64,000 bases of DNA, from NCBI GenBank assembly GCA_949130485.1, contig OX422185.1, positions 17,797,353 to 17,861,352 of the forward strand, in the 5' to 3' direction. Under the pieces are notes generated by a model. It searched no databases. It saw only the letters and a program-made list of their open reading frames with translations, and was not told where the DNA came from. Shown here piece after piece: positions 41,831 through 52,852 of this stretch. The stretch is from Agelas oroides. Lineage: Eukaryota > Porifera > Demospongiae > Agelasida > Agelasidae. The translations under genes were made by a program, and so were the position numbers. Numbering within the stretch: the stretch's first letter is position 1; each line of letters begins with the position of its first letter.

Positions 41831-42442
41831 TGTCTTAGTCTCGCAGGCCTGGCCCACTTCTGCAAAAGAAGGGAAGGGTCTGGTGAACTGTGTGTACAAG
41901 CCATGTCCTACTGGAATGCAATTAGCTGGATGACGTAACCAGATTTCAAATAATGCACTCTTGAATTCCATGAATAAGAAAGAAACGTACAAAGCCTTTA
42001 GTAAGTATAGTTATGAACGTACTACGACCACCAAATTTGAGAAGCAATCTGTTCGATCATCAAGGGAACTTATGAGCAGAGGCCGACTTTTCAACAATTG
42101 CACACACGCTCATAGGATGATAGCTATAATTTTGAGCAGAAATATGCATCCACAGATGCATCAGACATGAAGACATTTCACAGAGCCCGCACAGAGTGTA
42201 GCAAGAACAGTGAGTTGTGTGCTCATCGCGTGATCTTGACAGCATATAGATTAGGAAGTTGCGTTTAACTAATTAAATTCCAACCGGAAGTACCAATGTG
42301 CATAGAAATTATTGAGAAGAAGCAGAAATCCTTAGAGAATACACATAATAAATTCAGTACCATGATTTTTACGCAGTGAACAAATATTTGAAGAACTGCT
42401 GGTGGACTCTTTCACTCTGTTCATATACCTTAAACAAGTTCT
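41831..42442. other. No gene recognised
   Basis: The overlapping short frames on both strands lack any domain. Nothing else stands out. Confidence 0.45.
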
Positions 42443-42817
42443 ATACCGTATAGTGCTAAATTTTGAGGGTCTAAATTTTCGTGAATGGTGGTTTGAAGAT
42501 TCTAAACCATGCACACGCCGCACACGTAATGTAGTATGGGCGTGGCATACAAGCAAGTTCTATCTAATATGCACTGTCACACTGTTATCCGCGCTCGAGC
42601 TTACAGCTGTCAGCAAAACAATGCCTACTTTGAAGGTATCTCTTTGGAGAGCGTCCCTTGTGGATTCGGCAGCATGTTGTCCATCGACGCTCTTGCACCT
42701 GAAAACTGTAATTTTAATACATGTAAAAAAATTTCGTTGAAACAATTTCGCGAACGGTTGAAATTTTGCGAAATTCACGAAATTAAAGACCCGTGAAAAT
42801 TTAGCACTATACAGTAT
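42443..42817. mobile_element. MITE family B, copy 2
   Basis: The ends are inverted repeats (CCGTATAGTGCTAAATTTT ... AAAATTTAGCACTATACAG). It is homologous throughout to 2172-2544. It lies in the presumed first intron of gene 2. The frames within it differ from those of copy 1, so it is non-coding. Confidence 0.8.
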
Positions 42818-43346
42818 ATAATAGTTACTTTGTAGCAAGTCCCAGGAAATATAATAAAATTCTTAACAGGTGTACTGGTGGTTACTCCCTTGCATTTGAT
42901 GATTTGTACAATGAAGATCTGTTTGCGGAAAACATTTTTGTATCCATCTGCTTGAAGGCGTACATATGTATAGTTATAGACACAGTCAGTGTCCACTTCC
43001 TAAAATATACTCACACTGCCAAAACTAAATATTGCTTTAGCAAAGTGTTTGATTACTACAATTGGGTGACTATTCTTCCTGTGGTAATTCAAAGAACCTA
43101 GTTGATGTAAATAAATTGTGGGAGGCTAATAAAACTGAATTCTTCAAAGTACCATACTGTTGACTAGCATCCATGCAACCGTAGTAACCAAAATTAATGC
43201 TTAACTAAAAATGACAATTTAGTTATTGCAGTTGTGCATGCATGCAGAAGTTGTAGGATCATGAACCACTAAAATGTTATCCTAGAACTATGTCTTCAGT
43301 AAGTTGTGTAGCATATGAAATCTCTTCTTTCCTGCAGCCATTTTGC
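42818..43346 (+). other. Sequence just upstream of gene 2, with 3' splice site
   Basis: No separate gene. The stretch TCTTCTTTCCTGCAG ends at 43337 and is a strong splice acceptor, nine bases before the gene 2 start. Gene 1 (acceptor end 30171), gene 5 (60952) and the relic at 53.6 kb have the same arrangement, with CCATTTYRCATRATG following in three of them. Confidence 0.6.
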
Positions 43347-46300
43347 ATGATGGCTCAGCCTGCCTCAACTGTCATTCTTGTGGCAGCACTGCTCATTAAC
43401 ATTCTCTCCTATTGTTCTACTGAAAATGTGTACTGTGTCACACCCACTGCCTCCTCATTCTCATCCTGCCCTCCCAATTCAACCCACTGTGCCACACTCT
43501 CTGAGTATGCACAAGAAGCTGAAATGTATTTTACCTCTGACACCACTATGGTGTTCTTGCCAGGTAACCATGTTCTTGATACAAATATCAAAGTTGCCAA
43601 TGTAACCAGGCTGACCATGTGTGGAGATTCTTCCTCAGGCAACATAGCAACAGTTGTTCGCAATGGGTCAGTTGGCTTCAGCTTCACAAATATGGTGGAC
43701 TTTAACATTCATTCTTTAGCTTTTACCTCTTACAACTTCTGGAGTTATGGTAGACATCTGACAGCTAGTAGCTCTGCCCTGTTCTTGCAATCAACACAAA
43801 ATGCTGAACTAGTTAACTGTTCCTTTCATGACAACCTTGGCACTGCACTTATGGTACATAACACCATCATTACTTTGGAAGGGAACAATTTCATGCATAA
43901 CCAATGTGGATGTGAGTTATTCAGTTACAATTGTAAATTAGGATGCGGTATTACTGCTTTCAGCAGCAACCTAACATTCATTGGGAACACTATCTTCTAT
44001 GAAAATAATGCTATTCATTACTATGGTGGTACTGGAGCAATCTGGGCATCAGTGAGTTCACTAGACTTTGATGGAACAAACAACTTCATTGGCAACTCAG
44101 CAGAATGGTATGGTGGTGCAATCCATGTAGAAACCAACTCATCATTGAGCTTCAATGGTACTAGTAATTTTAGTCACAACTCAGCAGATTATGATGGTGG
44201 AGCAATTGATGCATATAAAAACACTGCACTCACCTTCACTGGTACTAGCAGCTTCTGTAACAACTCTGCAATGCAAGGTGGTGCTATCTCTGCAAATGTT
44301 AACACCAAACTGACATTTGATGGAAACATTAGCTTTGCTAACAATACAGGAGATAGTAATGGAGGTGCTTTGTATCTGTATATTAGTTCAACTTTCTCTA
44401 TCTTGGCCCACACAATCGTGCGTTGGGAGAACAATCATGCAAGTTTTGGTGGAGCCATATATGTCTATGATGCTAACCCTCGTATTTACTGTAATAAATA
44501 TGTAACAAAAGAAAAATGCTTCTTCCAGCTCTCTGGCCACAATCTGTCCAAAGGTATAGAATCTATTGAGATGCAATTATTTTTCAAGAACAACTCTGCT
44601 GATGCTGCTGGAAGTACATTGTATGGTGGTGCAATAGATAACTGCACACTTACTGGCTTGGACTCGTATAGCTCTGGCAAAGTGTTTGACAAGTTAGTCC
44701 ACATTAAAGGTGACAACATAATTTCTAACATCTCTTCTGACCCATTTCATATATGTCCATGTGAAAACAACTATCCAGACTGTAGCAAATCAAACAGCAC
44801 ACTATCACTTTATCCCGGTGAATTATATCACATTTCAGCAGTTGCTGTTGGTCAGAGAAATGGAATAGTTCCTGCACAAGTCAGAAGTCGTATAAATACA
44901 CATAGAAGACAGCCATGTACTCAAGTTGACCAACAAACTAATCATACATGCACCATACTTAACTACAATCTAATGTTTTCACAGAATATATCCCAGCTGG
45001 AATTGTATATAGATGGCCCATGTTCTGTTGATGATAAACTTGTACTTTCATTGAAAAATCAGACTTGCCCACCTGGATTTAATATGAATCAAGAAGAAGA
45101 TTCATGTGTCTGTGAGCCAAGACTTGCACAATATACAAATCAATGCAATATAACAAATGGATTAGCAGAAATAACACGTGAATCAAGCCAACATTTTTGG
45201 GTTGGATATGATGTTAATCAATCTCAAGAACTAATTCTCCACCCACACTGCCCCTTTGACTACTGTGTTCATGAGACAGTAGTCTTTACTATCAATACTA
45301 CAGACATGCAGTGTGCACACAACAGGTCAGGTCTCTTGTGTGGACATTGTAAGGAAGGTTACAGTCTGGTTCTGGGCACGTTTCAGTGTGTAGACGACAT
45401 GCAGTGTACAATCAACTACCTTGCCATGCTGATCCCATTAGCACTGATGGGAGTAGCACTGGTCTTCTTGCTTTTTGTCTGCAAACTGACAGTGGCAACA
45501 GGAACACTCAGTGGCCTAGTGTTCTATGCCAATATTGTTGGAGTCAATCGTACCATCTTTCTACCAGTGGAGTCTACTGATGCTTTGTCAGTCTTTATTG
45601 CATGGATTAACCTTGATTTTGGTATTAAAACATGTTTCTACAATGGAATGACTGCTTACAGCAAAACATGGCTACAATTTGTGTTTCCAGTATATATTTG
45701 GGTACTAGTTGGACTTACAATTCTTGTTAGCCATTTATCACAAAGGTTTGCAAACCTGTTAGGCAACAACCCAATTTCTGTCTTGGCAACACTCATCCTC
45801 CTCTCATATGCAAAGGTTCTTCGAACAGTGATCACTGCAGTTTCATTCACTCAACTTGATTATTCAGACCATCCCAGAAGAGTTTGGCTCTATGATGCAA
45901 AAATTGACTATCTCCATGACAAACACATTCCACTCTTTCTAGTGGCAGCGATTGTCTTCTTCTTCCTTATTTTTCCTTACACCCTCTTGCTTCTTTTTGG
46001 TCAGTGGCTGCAGGCCATATCACACCTGAAGCTCTTCTCATGGGTCAACAGTGCCAGGCTGAAACCTTTCATGGATTCATACCATGCTCCATACAAACCA
46101 AAACAGCGCTACTGGCCTGGACTGCTGCTTGTGCTTCGCTTTGTTCTTCTCCTAGTTTTTGCTTTGAATTATCAACGAGACCCCAATATTAACCTGCTGG
46201 CAATTCTACTAGGAGCTGCAGTTCTTCAACTGTGGATGCTGGTCAGTGGTGGTGTCTACAAGAACTGGTGTCTAGATGCACTGGAGGGCTCCTTTGTTCT

Positions 46301-46679
46301 GAATTTGATCATCCTAGTTGGTGCCACAATGTATATCAATATCACAAATGGAAATAACTATGTCCAGTATGAAGAAAATCAGCTTGCAGTTGGGTACACC
46401 TCTGTCTCTACAGCACTTGCAACATTCATTGGTATTCTTGTCTACCACATCTTCCAGCAACTGAGGCACACCAAGCTGTGGAAGAAGGTGCCTAAACTGA
46501 ACATGAAGCTGGGGTTCAAGAAACTAAACACAAAACTGAGCAAGAAACTGAACACCAAGCAAACAGAAGATATTAATCTGAACGATCTGACAAATGATCT
46601 CACAGAATCTGTCAAGTTTGATCAGCTTCGTGAACCACTGCTTGATGACTTGCCAAAGCCCACCCACAGTGTTGTATGA
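43347..46679 (+). CDS. Beta-helix multi-pass membrane protein, gene 2 (short form)
   Basis: One coding exon of 1,110 codons. The start is ATGATGGCTCAG at 43347, after the acceptor at 43337; an in-frame ATG at 43290 lies on the intron side and is rejected. Order: signal peptide (to ~28), module with CATLSEYAQEAE and VFLPGNHVLD, then only about six GGAI/GGAL coils (residues ~230-370). Next come the cysteine-rich module (CPFDYC near 636, NRSGLLCGHCKEGYS) and hydrophobic segments from ~692 with QWLQAISHL and YHAPYKPKQRYWPG. The basic tail contains LGFKKLNTKLSKKLN and ends PTHSVV. Val at the end with Ser two residues earlier fits a class I PDZ ligand. It is the shortest ectodomain in the array. 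Surface localisation is inferred; no ligand or pathway is known. Confidence 0.9.
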   Translation: MMAQPASTVILVAALLINILSYCSTENVYCVTPTASSFSSCPPNSTHCATLSEYAQEAEMYFTSDTTMVFLPGNHVLDTNIKVANVTRLTMCGDSSSGNIATVVRNGSVGFSFTNMVDFNIHSLAFTSYNFWSYGRHLTASSSALFLQSTQNAELVNCSFHDNLGTALMVHNTIITLEGNNFMHNQCGCELFSYNCKLGCGITAFSSNLTFIGNTIFYENNAIHYYGGTGAIWASVSSLDFDGTNNFIGNSAEWYGGAIHVETNSSLSFNGTSNFSHNSADYDGGAIDAYKNTALTFTGTSSFCNNSAMQGGAISANVNTKLTFDGNISFANNTGDSNGGALYLYISSTFSILAHTIVRWENNHASFGGAIYVYDANPRIYCNKYVTKEKCFFQLSGHNLSKGIESIEMQLFFKNNSADAAGSTLYGGAIDNCTLTGLDSYSSGKVFDKLVHIKGDNIISNISSDPFHICPCENNYPDCSKSNSTLSLYPGELYHISAVAVGQRNGIVPAQVRSRINTHRRQPCTQVDQQTNHTCTILNYNLMFSQNISQLELYIDGPCSVDDKLVLSLKNQTCPPGFNMNQEEDSCVCEPRLAQYTNQCNITNGLAEITRESSQHFWVGYDVNQSQELILHPHCPFDYCVHETVVFTINTTDMQCAHNRSGLLCGHCKEGYSLVLGTFQCVDDMQCTINYLAMLIPLALMGVALVFLLFVCKLTVATGTLSGLVFYANIVGVNRTIFLPVESTDALSVFIAWINLDFGIKTCFYNGMTAYSKTWLQFVFPVYIWVLVGLTILVSHLSQRFANLLGNNPISVLATLILLSYAKVLRTVITAVSFTQLDYSDHPRRVWLYDAKIDYLHDKHIPLFLVAAIVFFFLIFPYTLLLLFGQWLQAISHLKLFSWVNSARLKPFMDSYHAPYKPKQRYWPGLLLVLRFVLLLVFALNYQRDPNINLLAILLGAAVLQLWMLVSGGVYKNWCLDALEGSFVLNLIILVGATMYINITNGNNYVQYEENQLAVGYTSVSTALATFIGILVYHIFQQLRHTKLWKKVPKLNMKLGFKKLNTKLSKKLNTKQTEDINLNDLTNDLTESVKFDQLREPLLDDLPKPTHSVV

Positions 46680-48207
46680 ACTCTATACCATGTTTGTATT
46701 ATTACTATTAGCTAGCAGCAAACTAACTAACTTATCAGCTATTAACAATAGATGTCAAGTTTTGTACTTATGCACTTGTTGCTAGAGGTAATTATTTTTC
46801 ACATCTGTGTAGGCAAGAATTGCTTATGTAGAGTTACATGAAGTTCTGAAACTTGTGCTTTTATATAACAACAATAGCTTTGATTTTAGGAATCTAATAC
46901 ATCTTTCATAATTATAAAGATTTTTCCTGTACACATAAAGTTATTCTGTTAGTATTGAACTTTATTACTACAGCTATAAAAGAAGAAATGCATAAATATG
47001 ATCGTAACACATTTGTAGCAGTTGCAGTACTTTATATTTAGCAAGGATTGGAAAAATTTGTCAAAAGTTAGCATCGTGCTTATATGTATATATACTGTGG
47101 AGCATATCCAGTGTATTCCCAGTTGCGGTGTTGACATTTGCACTACTCACAGCCACTTTGATAAGTATCAAGAATGACCAAAATGAACGTGCAAAGTCCA
47201 CATGTACATGCTCCCTGGGCCCATCACAACTCTGTAAAATTGTTGGCATTTTATTCACATGGCTACTGGTGTATCATTTTATAGTGACAATTTCAATACC
47301 TAAGTCAATTCTGCCTAAATGTAAGTGCTTGTTACTTTGTATAATCATTCATTAGCATCAGAGCATACCAGCACATGTACAGACAGCTAGGGACTCACTC
47401 ATTGAGTTGGTGCCATGTGATCATAACTATAAATTTTGTGCACACTAATTATAACATCTGTTCTGAGCTTCTTTCTGTCTGTGATTTCACTAAATCAATG
47501 CTTTAAGATCTGCCACAGCCTAGCCACAGTTTTCAGAGCTGTATGGCTACTGCTGTTCATTACCAGAATTACTTCATGTATACAGCCACTATTTACAGCA
47601 ATTGCATTGTGTTTGGTGTCTAAAGTGCTGTTATGCTAGCATTATATATAGCTGTTATCTGAGCTAAATGTATATTTCACTTGTGACCATAAGACATTAG
47701 TATGATTACATGAAAAACTTTTACTAGTAATTGTGTGTTTTAAGTTCATCATGAGTAGCAGTTGTTGTTTTGTTACAGTTTCTCTAAGTAAGAGTAAGTC
47801 TAAGCATTAACTAGACAACAACCCATGTGTATTGCATAGTATAGAGTTATCAATACTAGCTATAGGTTTTGTCTAAACACAATAGCTCTATATATATACT
47901 TTCAGTTTTGCTAGCTGAATTGCATAGCTATGCATACACAGGCCATTGTTCTCGAGCATGTGTGTGCATGTGCATACATGTATGTATGTATGTAAACAAG
48001 AGCATTGAAGAAATGCTAGAATTATCAATGCTGTACAGTCTTCACAAAAGACAAACATGAGACTAATTTCCAAAGATACAAGAGTCACACAATGACAAAT
48101 CATTCATTTAAAGTCCGGACTGTTTGCCAGAATCATTTTATATGGTAGCTCTGTGTTTTCACTGCCTCAGAAGAGATTAAGTGTTGTAGTGGACCACTGT
48201 ACTTTTT
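46680..48207. other. Intergenic spacer shared among paralogues
   Basis: No gene. Segments recur after or before other members. AGGCAAGAATTGCTTATG (46812) also lies after gene 3 (52955, diverged), at 55617 and after gene 4 (59328). TTTCAGTTTTGCTAGCTGAA with the following GGCCATTGTTCTC (47901-47960) recurs at 53344, 54396 and 56205. The spacers were evidently duplicated together with the genes. Confidence 0.6.
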
Positions 48208-48721
48208 AGTGGGACTTAAATCAGACTTGCTCACCTGGATTTAACATTTCTAAGTCAGCAAGATCACGTGTCTGTGAGTCAAGACTTGCACAATATACAA
48301 ATCAATGCAATAATTATAACAAATGGATTAGGAAGAATAACACGTGAGTCTGATGACACATTTTGGGGTTGGGTGTAATAATACTTCACATGAACTAATT
48401 CTCCACCCACACTGCCCCTTGGACTACTGTGTTAACGATGAAAGTATCTTTCTTCTCAACAGTACAGATGTTCAGTGTGCAGAAAACAGGTCAGGCCTCT
48501 TGTGTGGATGTTGTAAGGAAGGTTACAGTCTGGTATTAGGCACTTCTCATTGTTCATCCCTGTTGCACTGATGGGAGTAGCACTGGTCTTCTTGCTCCTT
48601 GTCTGTAAACTGACAGTAGCAACAGGAACACTCAGTGGACTAGTTTTCTATGCTAATATTGTTGGAGTCAATCGAACCATCTTTCCACCAGTGAAATCTA
48701 CTGATGCTTTATCAGTCTTTA
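48208..48721 (+). pseudogene. Fragment of a family member (cysteine-rich module + first TM)
   Basis: About 510 bp match gene 3 from roughly 51,300 to 51,835. They include counterparts of ITRES, the cysteine motif CPLDYC, NRSGLLCGCCKEGYS and MGVALVFLLLVCKLTVATG. Breaks: an extra G in the TTTTGGGGTTGG stretch followed by TAATAA (near 48362-48382) and loss of about 33 nt near 48553. The N-terminal part and the later membrane segments are absent. The match stops abruptly at 48721 after the counterpart of TDALSVF. It is a dead remnant of a duplicated gene. Confidence 0.85.
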
Positions 48722-49198
48722 CAACAAACATGCTATTGACTAGAATTGTCTTATGCAAGAGTTGCAGCAATTGCAATGTATTTGGAGTCTATAGCTGGTG
48801 TTGTGCTACACCTGTCATTAAAGCTAAAGGTATTTTCAGCAAAGAAGTTTTGTGTAGACTAGCTATTAGCATTGTATTAGCAGCAATTACTTGCAGTCTA
48901 TTGTCCCCAGCGGGATCCTACACATCAGGCCCAACACACAGGCTAGTTCCCAGCAGGATCCTGCACACTGGGTCCAATCACGCATGCATAGGATGGCATG
49001 CCTAGTACCAGCCAGCGCAGGCACTAGGTATTGCTGCTGCCTCAGCCCTATCACTTGGCCAAACAATTCAATCAATATTTACTGATGAAATCATGACAAA
49101 TGGAGATAGCAATATAGCTAGAAGTTGGGAATGCATTAACATTGTATTAGCAGCAATTACTTGCAGTCTATTTTTCCAGTAACATTAGTATTGTACTG
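48722..49198 (+). other. 5' flank of gene 3 with a duplicated acceptor segment
   Basis: CATTGTATTAGCAGCAATTA with CTTGCAGTCTATT occurs at 48869-48903 and again at 49139-49172. Between them lie internally repetitive stretches (GGATCCTRCACAYYRGG). The second copy continues TTTTTCCAG (ends 49179), the likely splice acceptor 19 bases before the gene 3 start. I could not find the matching first exon. Confidence 0.55.
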
Positions 49199-52100
49199 AT
49201 GGCTCAGTCTGCATCATTCATTGTTCTTGTGGCAACGCTGCTCATTAACACCCTCTCCTACTGCTCTGCTGAGCATGTGTACTGTGTCACACCCACTGCC
49301 ACCTCATTCTCATCCTGTCCTCACAATTCAGCCCACAATGCCACACTCTCTGAGTATGCGCAAGAAGCTGAAACATATTTTACCCCCGACACCACTATGG
49401 TGTTCTTGTCAGGAGACCATATTCTTGATGCTAATATCAGAATTGCCAATGTAGCCAGGCTGACCATGCGTGGAGATTCTTCCTCAGGCAACATAGCAAC
49501 AGTTGTTCGCAATGGGTCAGTTGGCTTCAGTTTCACAAATATGGTGGACTTCAACATTTATTCTTTAGCTTTTACCTCTTACAACAGTTCCTGGAGTTAT
49601 GATGGTCATCCACGACAACGTAGTGATTCTGCCCTGCTTTTGAACTCTACACAAAATGCTGAACTAGTTAACTGTTCCTTCCATGACAACTTTGGCACTG
49701 CGCTTACAGTACATAACACCAACATTACTATTGAAGAAAATGAGTTCGCACATAACCAATGTGGATGTAAGTCATTTACCGGTACTTACATGTGTAGATT
49801 AGGATGTGGTATCACTGCTTTCAAAAGTACCCTAACATTCACTGGAAACACTAACTTCCTCAGGAATAGTAAAGTTAGTCCAATAGGACTTGGTAGTGCA
49901 ATACACATAATGGAAAATGCTGTGCTTAACTTCCATGGAACCAACAACTTTATCAACAACTCAGGTAGTGCCATCTACACATCACTCAATACTGTACTTA
50001 ACTTCACAGGAACCAGCAACTTCATTGGCAACCATGCAACTGGATATAATGTTGGTGGTGCAATCTATGCATTACAGAATGTTACACTTACCTTCAATGG
50101 AACCAACAACTTTATCAACAATTCAGGTAGTGCCATCTACACATCACACAATACTGTACTTAACTTCACAGGAACCAGCAACTTCATTGGCAACCATGCA
50201 ACTGGATATAATGTTGGTGGTGCAATCTATGCAATACAGAATGTTACACTTACCTTCAATGGAACCAACAACTTCATCAACAATTCAGCAAAGTATGAAG
50301 GTGGTGCAATTCTTGCAAGAACCAACATCTCATTAACATTCATTGGAAATAGTAACTTCAGTAATAACTCAGCTCAAGGTAATGGGGGTGCAATCTATGC
50401 AGCAACCAACATCTCATTGAGTTTCACTGGAACTAGTAACTTCAGCAGAAACTCTGCAATGCGAGGTGGAGCCATTTCTGCAATTAGTAACAGCACACTG
50501 ACATTCAACGGAAGTATCAGCTTTACTAACAATGGACACACTACAAATAAATTCAATATTAACAATGGAGATAGTCGTGGAGGCGCAATGTATCTGGGTA
50601 TCAGTTCATTATTCTCCATTTTCCCTCACACAACTGTGCATTGGGAGAACAACCATGCAAATTTAGGTGGAGCCATCTATGTCTATGATGCAAACCCCTT
50701 GATTTACTGCACTGAGTTTGTACAATTTATACGAAAAGAAAAGTGCTTCTTTCAACTCCCTAGGCCTGGTCAGAATCTGTCAGGTGCCCAGCTTGTTTTG
50801 AAAAACAACTCTGCTGATTTTGGAGGAAGTGTATTATATGGTGGTGCAATAGATAACTGTGAACTCGATGGAGTGAACACATATAGCTCTGGTGAAGTAT
50901 TTGACATGTTGATCATCAACAATGACCCTGATAACAGCACAACATCAAACATTTCCTCCAACCCAATTAAGATATGCCCATGTAAAAACAATCTTCCAGA
51001 CTGCAGTAGGTCTTGGTACACCATCCCAGTGTACCCAGTCTCTGTGTATCCTGGTGAAACATTTCAAATTTCTGTGGTTGCAGTTGGACAACGAAATGGA
51101 ACAGTTCCTAGCACAGTGAGGAGCACAGCAATATCCAACTCCCACCCAGCTAACCTTCTTGATTATCAATACCTCCAACAAGCAAACAACACTTGCACCA
51201 AACTCAACTACACTGTGTTTTCACTGTCGCAGGGTGTGAGCATACAGCTGTATCTAGAAAATAGCCCGTGTTCAAAATCCTTTGGCAGAACAATTATTTC
51301 AGTGGGCTTAAAGCAGACCTGCCCACATGGATTTAACATTTCTGAGTCAGCAAGATCATGTGTCTGTGAGACAAGACTTTCACAATATACAAATCAATGC
51401 AATATAACAAATGGATTGGAACAAATAACACGTGAATCAAACAAACATTTTTGGGTTGGGTATGATAATTCATCTCATGAACTAATTCTTCACCCACACT
51501 GTGACTACTGTGTTAATGATGCAGTGGTCTTCCCTCTCAACAGTACAGATCTTCAGTGTGCATATAACAGGTCAGGCCTCTTGTGTGGACGTTGTACGGA
51601 GGGTCATAGTCCGGTACTGGGCACTTCTCAATGCAGAAAGTGCACCAACTTCTATCTTGTTTTGCTCATCCCTTTTGCAGTGATGGGAGTAGCACTGGTC
51701 TTCTTGCTCCTTGTCTGCAAACTGACAGTGGCAACAGGAACACTCAGTGGCCTAGTGCTCTATGCCAATATTGTTGGAGCCAACCGCACCATCTTTCTAC
51801 CAGTAGAATCTACTGATCCTTTGTCAGTCTTCATTGCATGGCTAAACCTTGACTTTGGTATTGAGACCTGTTTCTATGATGGAATGGATGCTTATAGCAA
51901 AACATGGCTGCAGTTTGTGTTTCCAGTATATCTTTGGATGCTAGTAGGACTCGTGATTCTCATTAGCCATTACTCACAGAGGTTTGCAAACATGCTAGGC
52001 AGCAACCCAGTTTCGGTCTTGGCAACACTCATCCTCCTCTCATATACGAAGCTTCTTCGCACATTGATTTCTGCTGGTTCTTTCACTGACCTTGATTATC

Positions 52101-52852
52101 CAGACAATTCCACAAGAAGGGTATGGCTACATGATGCAAACATCGACTATTTCCATGGCAAGAACATACCACTCTTCCTAATGGCACTGTTTTTCCTTCT
52201 CTTCCTCTTTCTTCCTTACACTCTCTTGCTTCTTTTGGGTCAGTGGCTGCAGGCCATATCACACTTGAAGCTCTTCTCATGGGTCAACAGCGCCAGGCTG
52301 AAACCTTTCATGGATTCATACCATGCTCCCTACAAACCAAAGCATCGTTACTGGCCTGGACTACTGCTTTTTCTTCGCTTTGTTCTTACTCTAGTATTTG
52401 CCTTTCATGATCCCAGTATTAATCTGCTAGCAATTGTTGTGGGAGCTGGGGTTCTTCAACTGTGGGCCTGGGTCAGTGGTGGGGTCTACAAAAACTGGTG
52501 TCTAGATGCTCTGGAAGGTTCATTTGTTCTAAACTTGATCATCCTGGGTGCTGCCACTTACTATGTTGACCAAATAAATGGAAACAAGCTTGCAATTGGG
52601 TACACCTCAGTCACAATAGCACTTGTAACTTTCATTGCAATTCTTGCTTATCACATCTTCCAGCAATTGAGGCAGACTAATCTGTGGAAGAAGTGGCCTA
52701 AACTGAAGCTTGCAGGGTTCAAGAAATTGAACACCAAACAAGCAGAGGGCAATCTGAACAATCCTATCAACAATTCCAATGTAGCAGATTTCGATAAATT
52801 TCGTGAACCTTGGCTTGAAGACCTGCTTCCACCCACCCATAGTGTTGTCTGA
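49199..52852 (+). CDS. Beta-helix multi-pass membrane protein, gene 3
   Basis: One coding exon of 1,217 codons starting at ATGGCTCAG, with TTTTTCCAG as acceptor upstream. Signal peptide ~1-26, then CVTPTATSFSSCP and NATLSEYAQEAE. About ten coils (GSAI/GGAI/GGAM) run between residues ~230 and 505. Two of them are an exact-length 162-bp (54-residue) tandem duplicate (49941-50102 and 50103-50264). The cysteine-rich module has HPHCDYC where the paralogues have HPHCPFDYC, a two-residue loss, and keeps NRSGLLCGRCTEGHS. Hydrophobic segments start at ~820. The tail ends PTHSVV, a candidate PDZ ligand. Compared with genes 1 and 2 the membrane part is highly conserved while the helix part is rearranged. 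Confidence 0.9.
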   Translation: MAQSASFIVLVATLLINTLSYCSAEHVYCVTPTATSFSSCPHNSAHNATLSEYAQEAETYFTPDTTMVFLSGDHILDANIRIANVARLTMRGDSSSGNIATVVRNGSVGFSFTNMVDFNIYSLAFTSYNSSWSYDGHPRQRSDSALLLNSTQNAELVNCSFHDNFGTALTVHNTNITIEENEFAHNQCGCKSFTGTYMCRLGCGITAFKSTLTFTGNTNFLRNSKVSPIGLGSAIHIMENAVLNFHGTNNFINNSGSAIYTSLNTVLNFTGTSNFIGNHATGYNVGGAIYALQNVTLTFNGTNNFINNSGSAIYTSHNTVLNFTGTSNFIGNHATGYNVGGAIYAIQNVTLTFNGTNNFINNSAKYEGGAILARTNISLTFIGNSNFSNNSAQGNGGAIYAATNISLSFTGTSNFSRNSAMRGGAISAISNSTLTFNGSISFTNNGHTTNKFNINNGDSRGGAMYLGISSLFSIFPHTTVHWENNHANLGGAIYVYDANPLIYCTEFVQFIRKEKCFFQLPRPGQNLSGAQLVLKNNSADFGGSVLYGGAIDNCELDGVNTYSSGEVFDMLIINNDPDNSTTSNISSNPIKICPCKNNLPDCSRSWYTIPVYPVSVYPGETFQISVVAVGQRNGTVPSTVRSTAISNSHPANLLDYQYLQQANNTCTKLNYTVFSLSQGVSIQLYLENSPCSKSFGRTIISVGLKQTCPHGFNISESARSCVCETRLSQYTNQCNITNGLEQITRESNKHFWVGYDNSSHELILHPHCDYCVNDAVVFPLNSTDLQCAYNRSGLLCGRCTEGHSPVLGTSQCRKCTNFYLVLLIPFAVMGVALVFLLLVCKLTVATGTLSGLVLYANIVGANRTIFLPVESTDPLSVFIAWLNLDFGIETCFYDGMDAYSKTWLQFVFPVYLWMLVGLVILISHYSQRFANMLGSNPVSVLATLILLSYTKLLRTLISAGSFTDLDYPDNSTRRVWLHDANIDYFHGKNIPLFLMALFFLLFLFLPYTLLLLLGQWLQAISHLKLFSWVNSARLKPFMDSYHAPYKPKHRYWPGLLLFLRFVLTLVFAFHDPSINLLAIVVGAGVLQLWAWVSGGVYKNWCLDALEGSFVLNLIILGAATYYVDQINGNKLAIGYTSVTIALVTFIAILAYHIFQQLRQTNLWKKWPKLKLAGFKKLNTKQAEGNLNNPINNSNVADFDKFREPWLEDLLPPTHSVV

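Noticed and set aside
43290-43346. In-frame ATG upstream of gene 2
   Set aside because: The acceptor TTTCCTGCAG at 43337 separates it from the conserved start, and the corresponding residues are absent in the paralogues.
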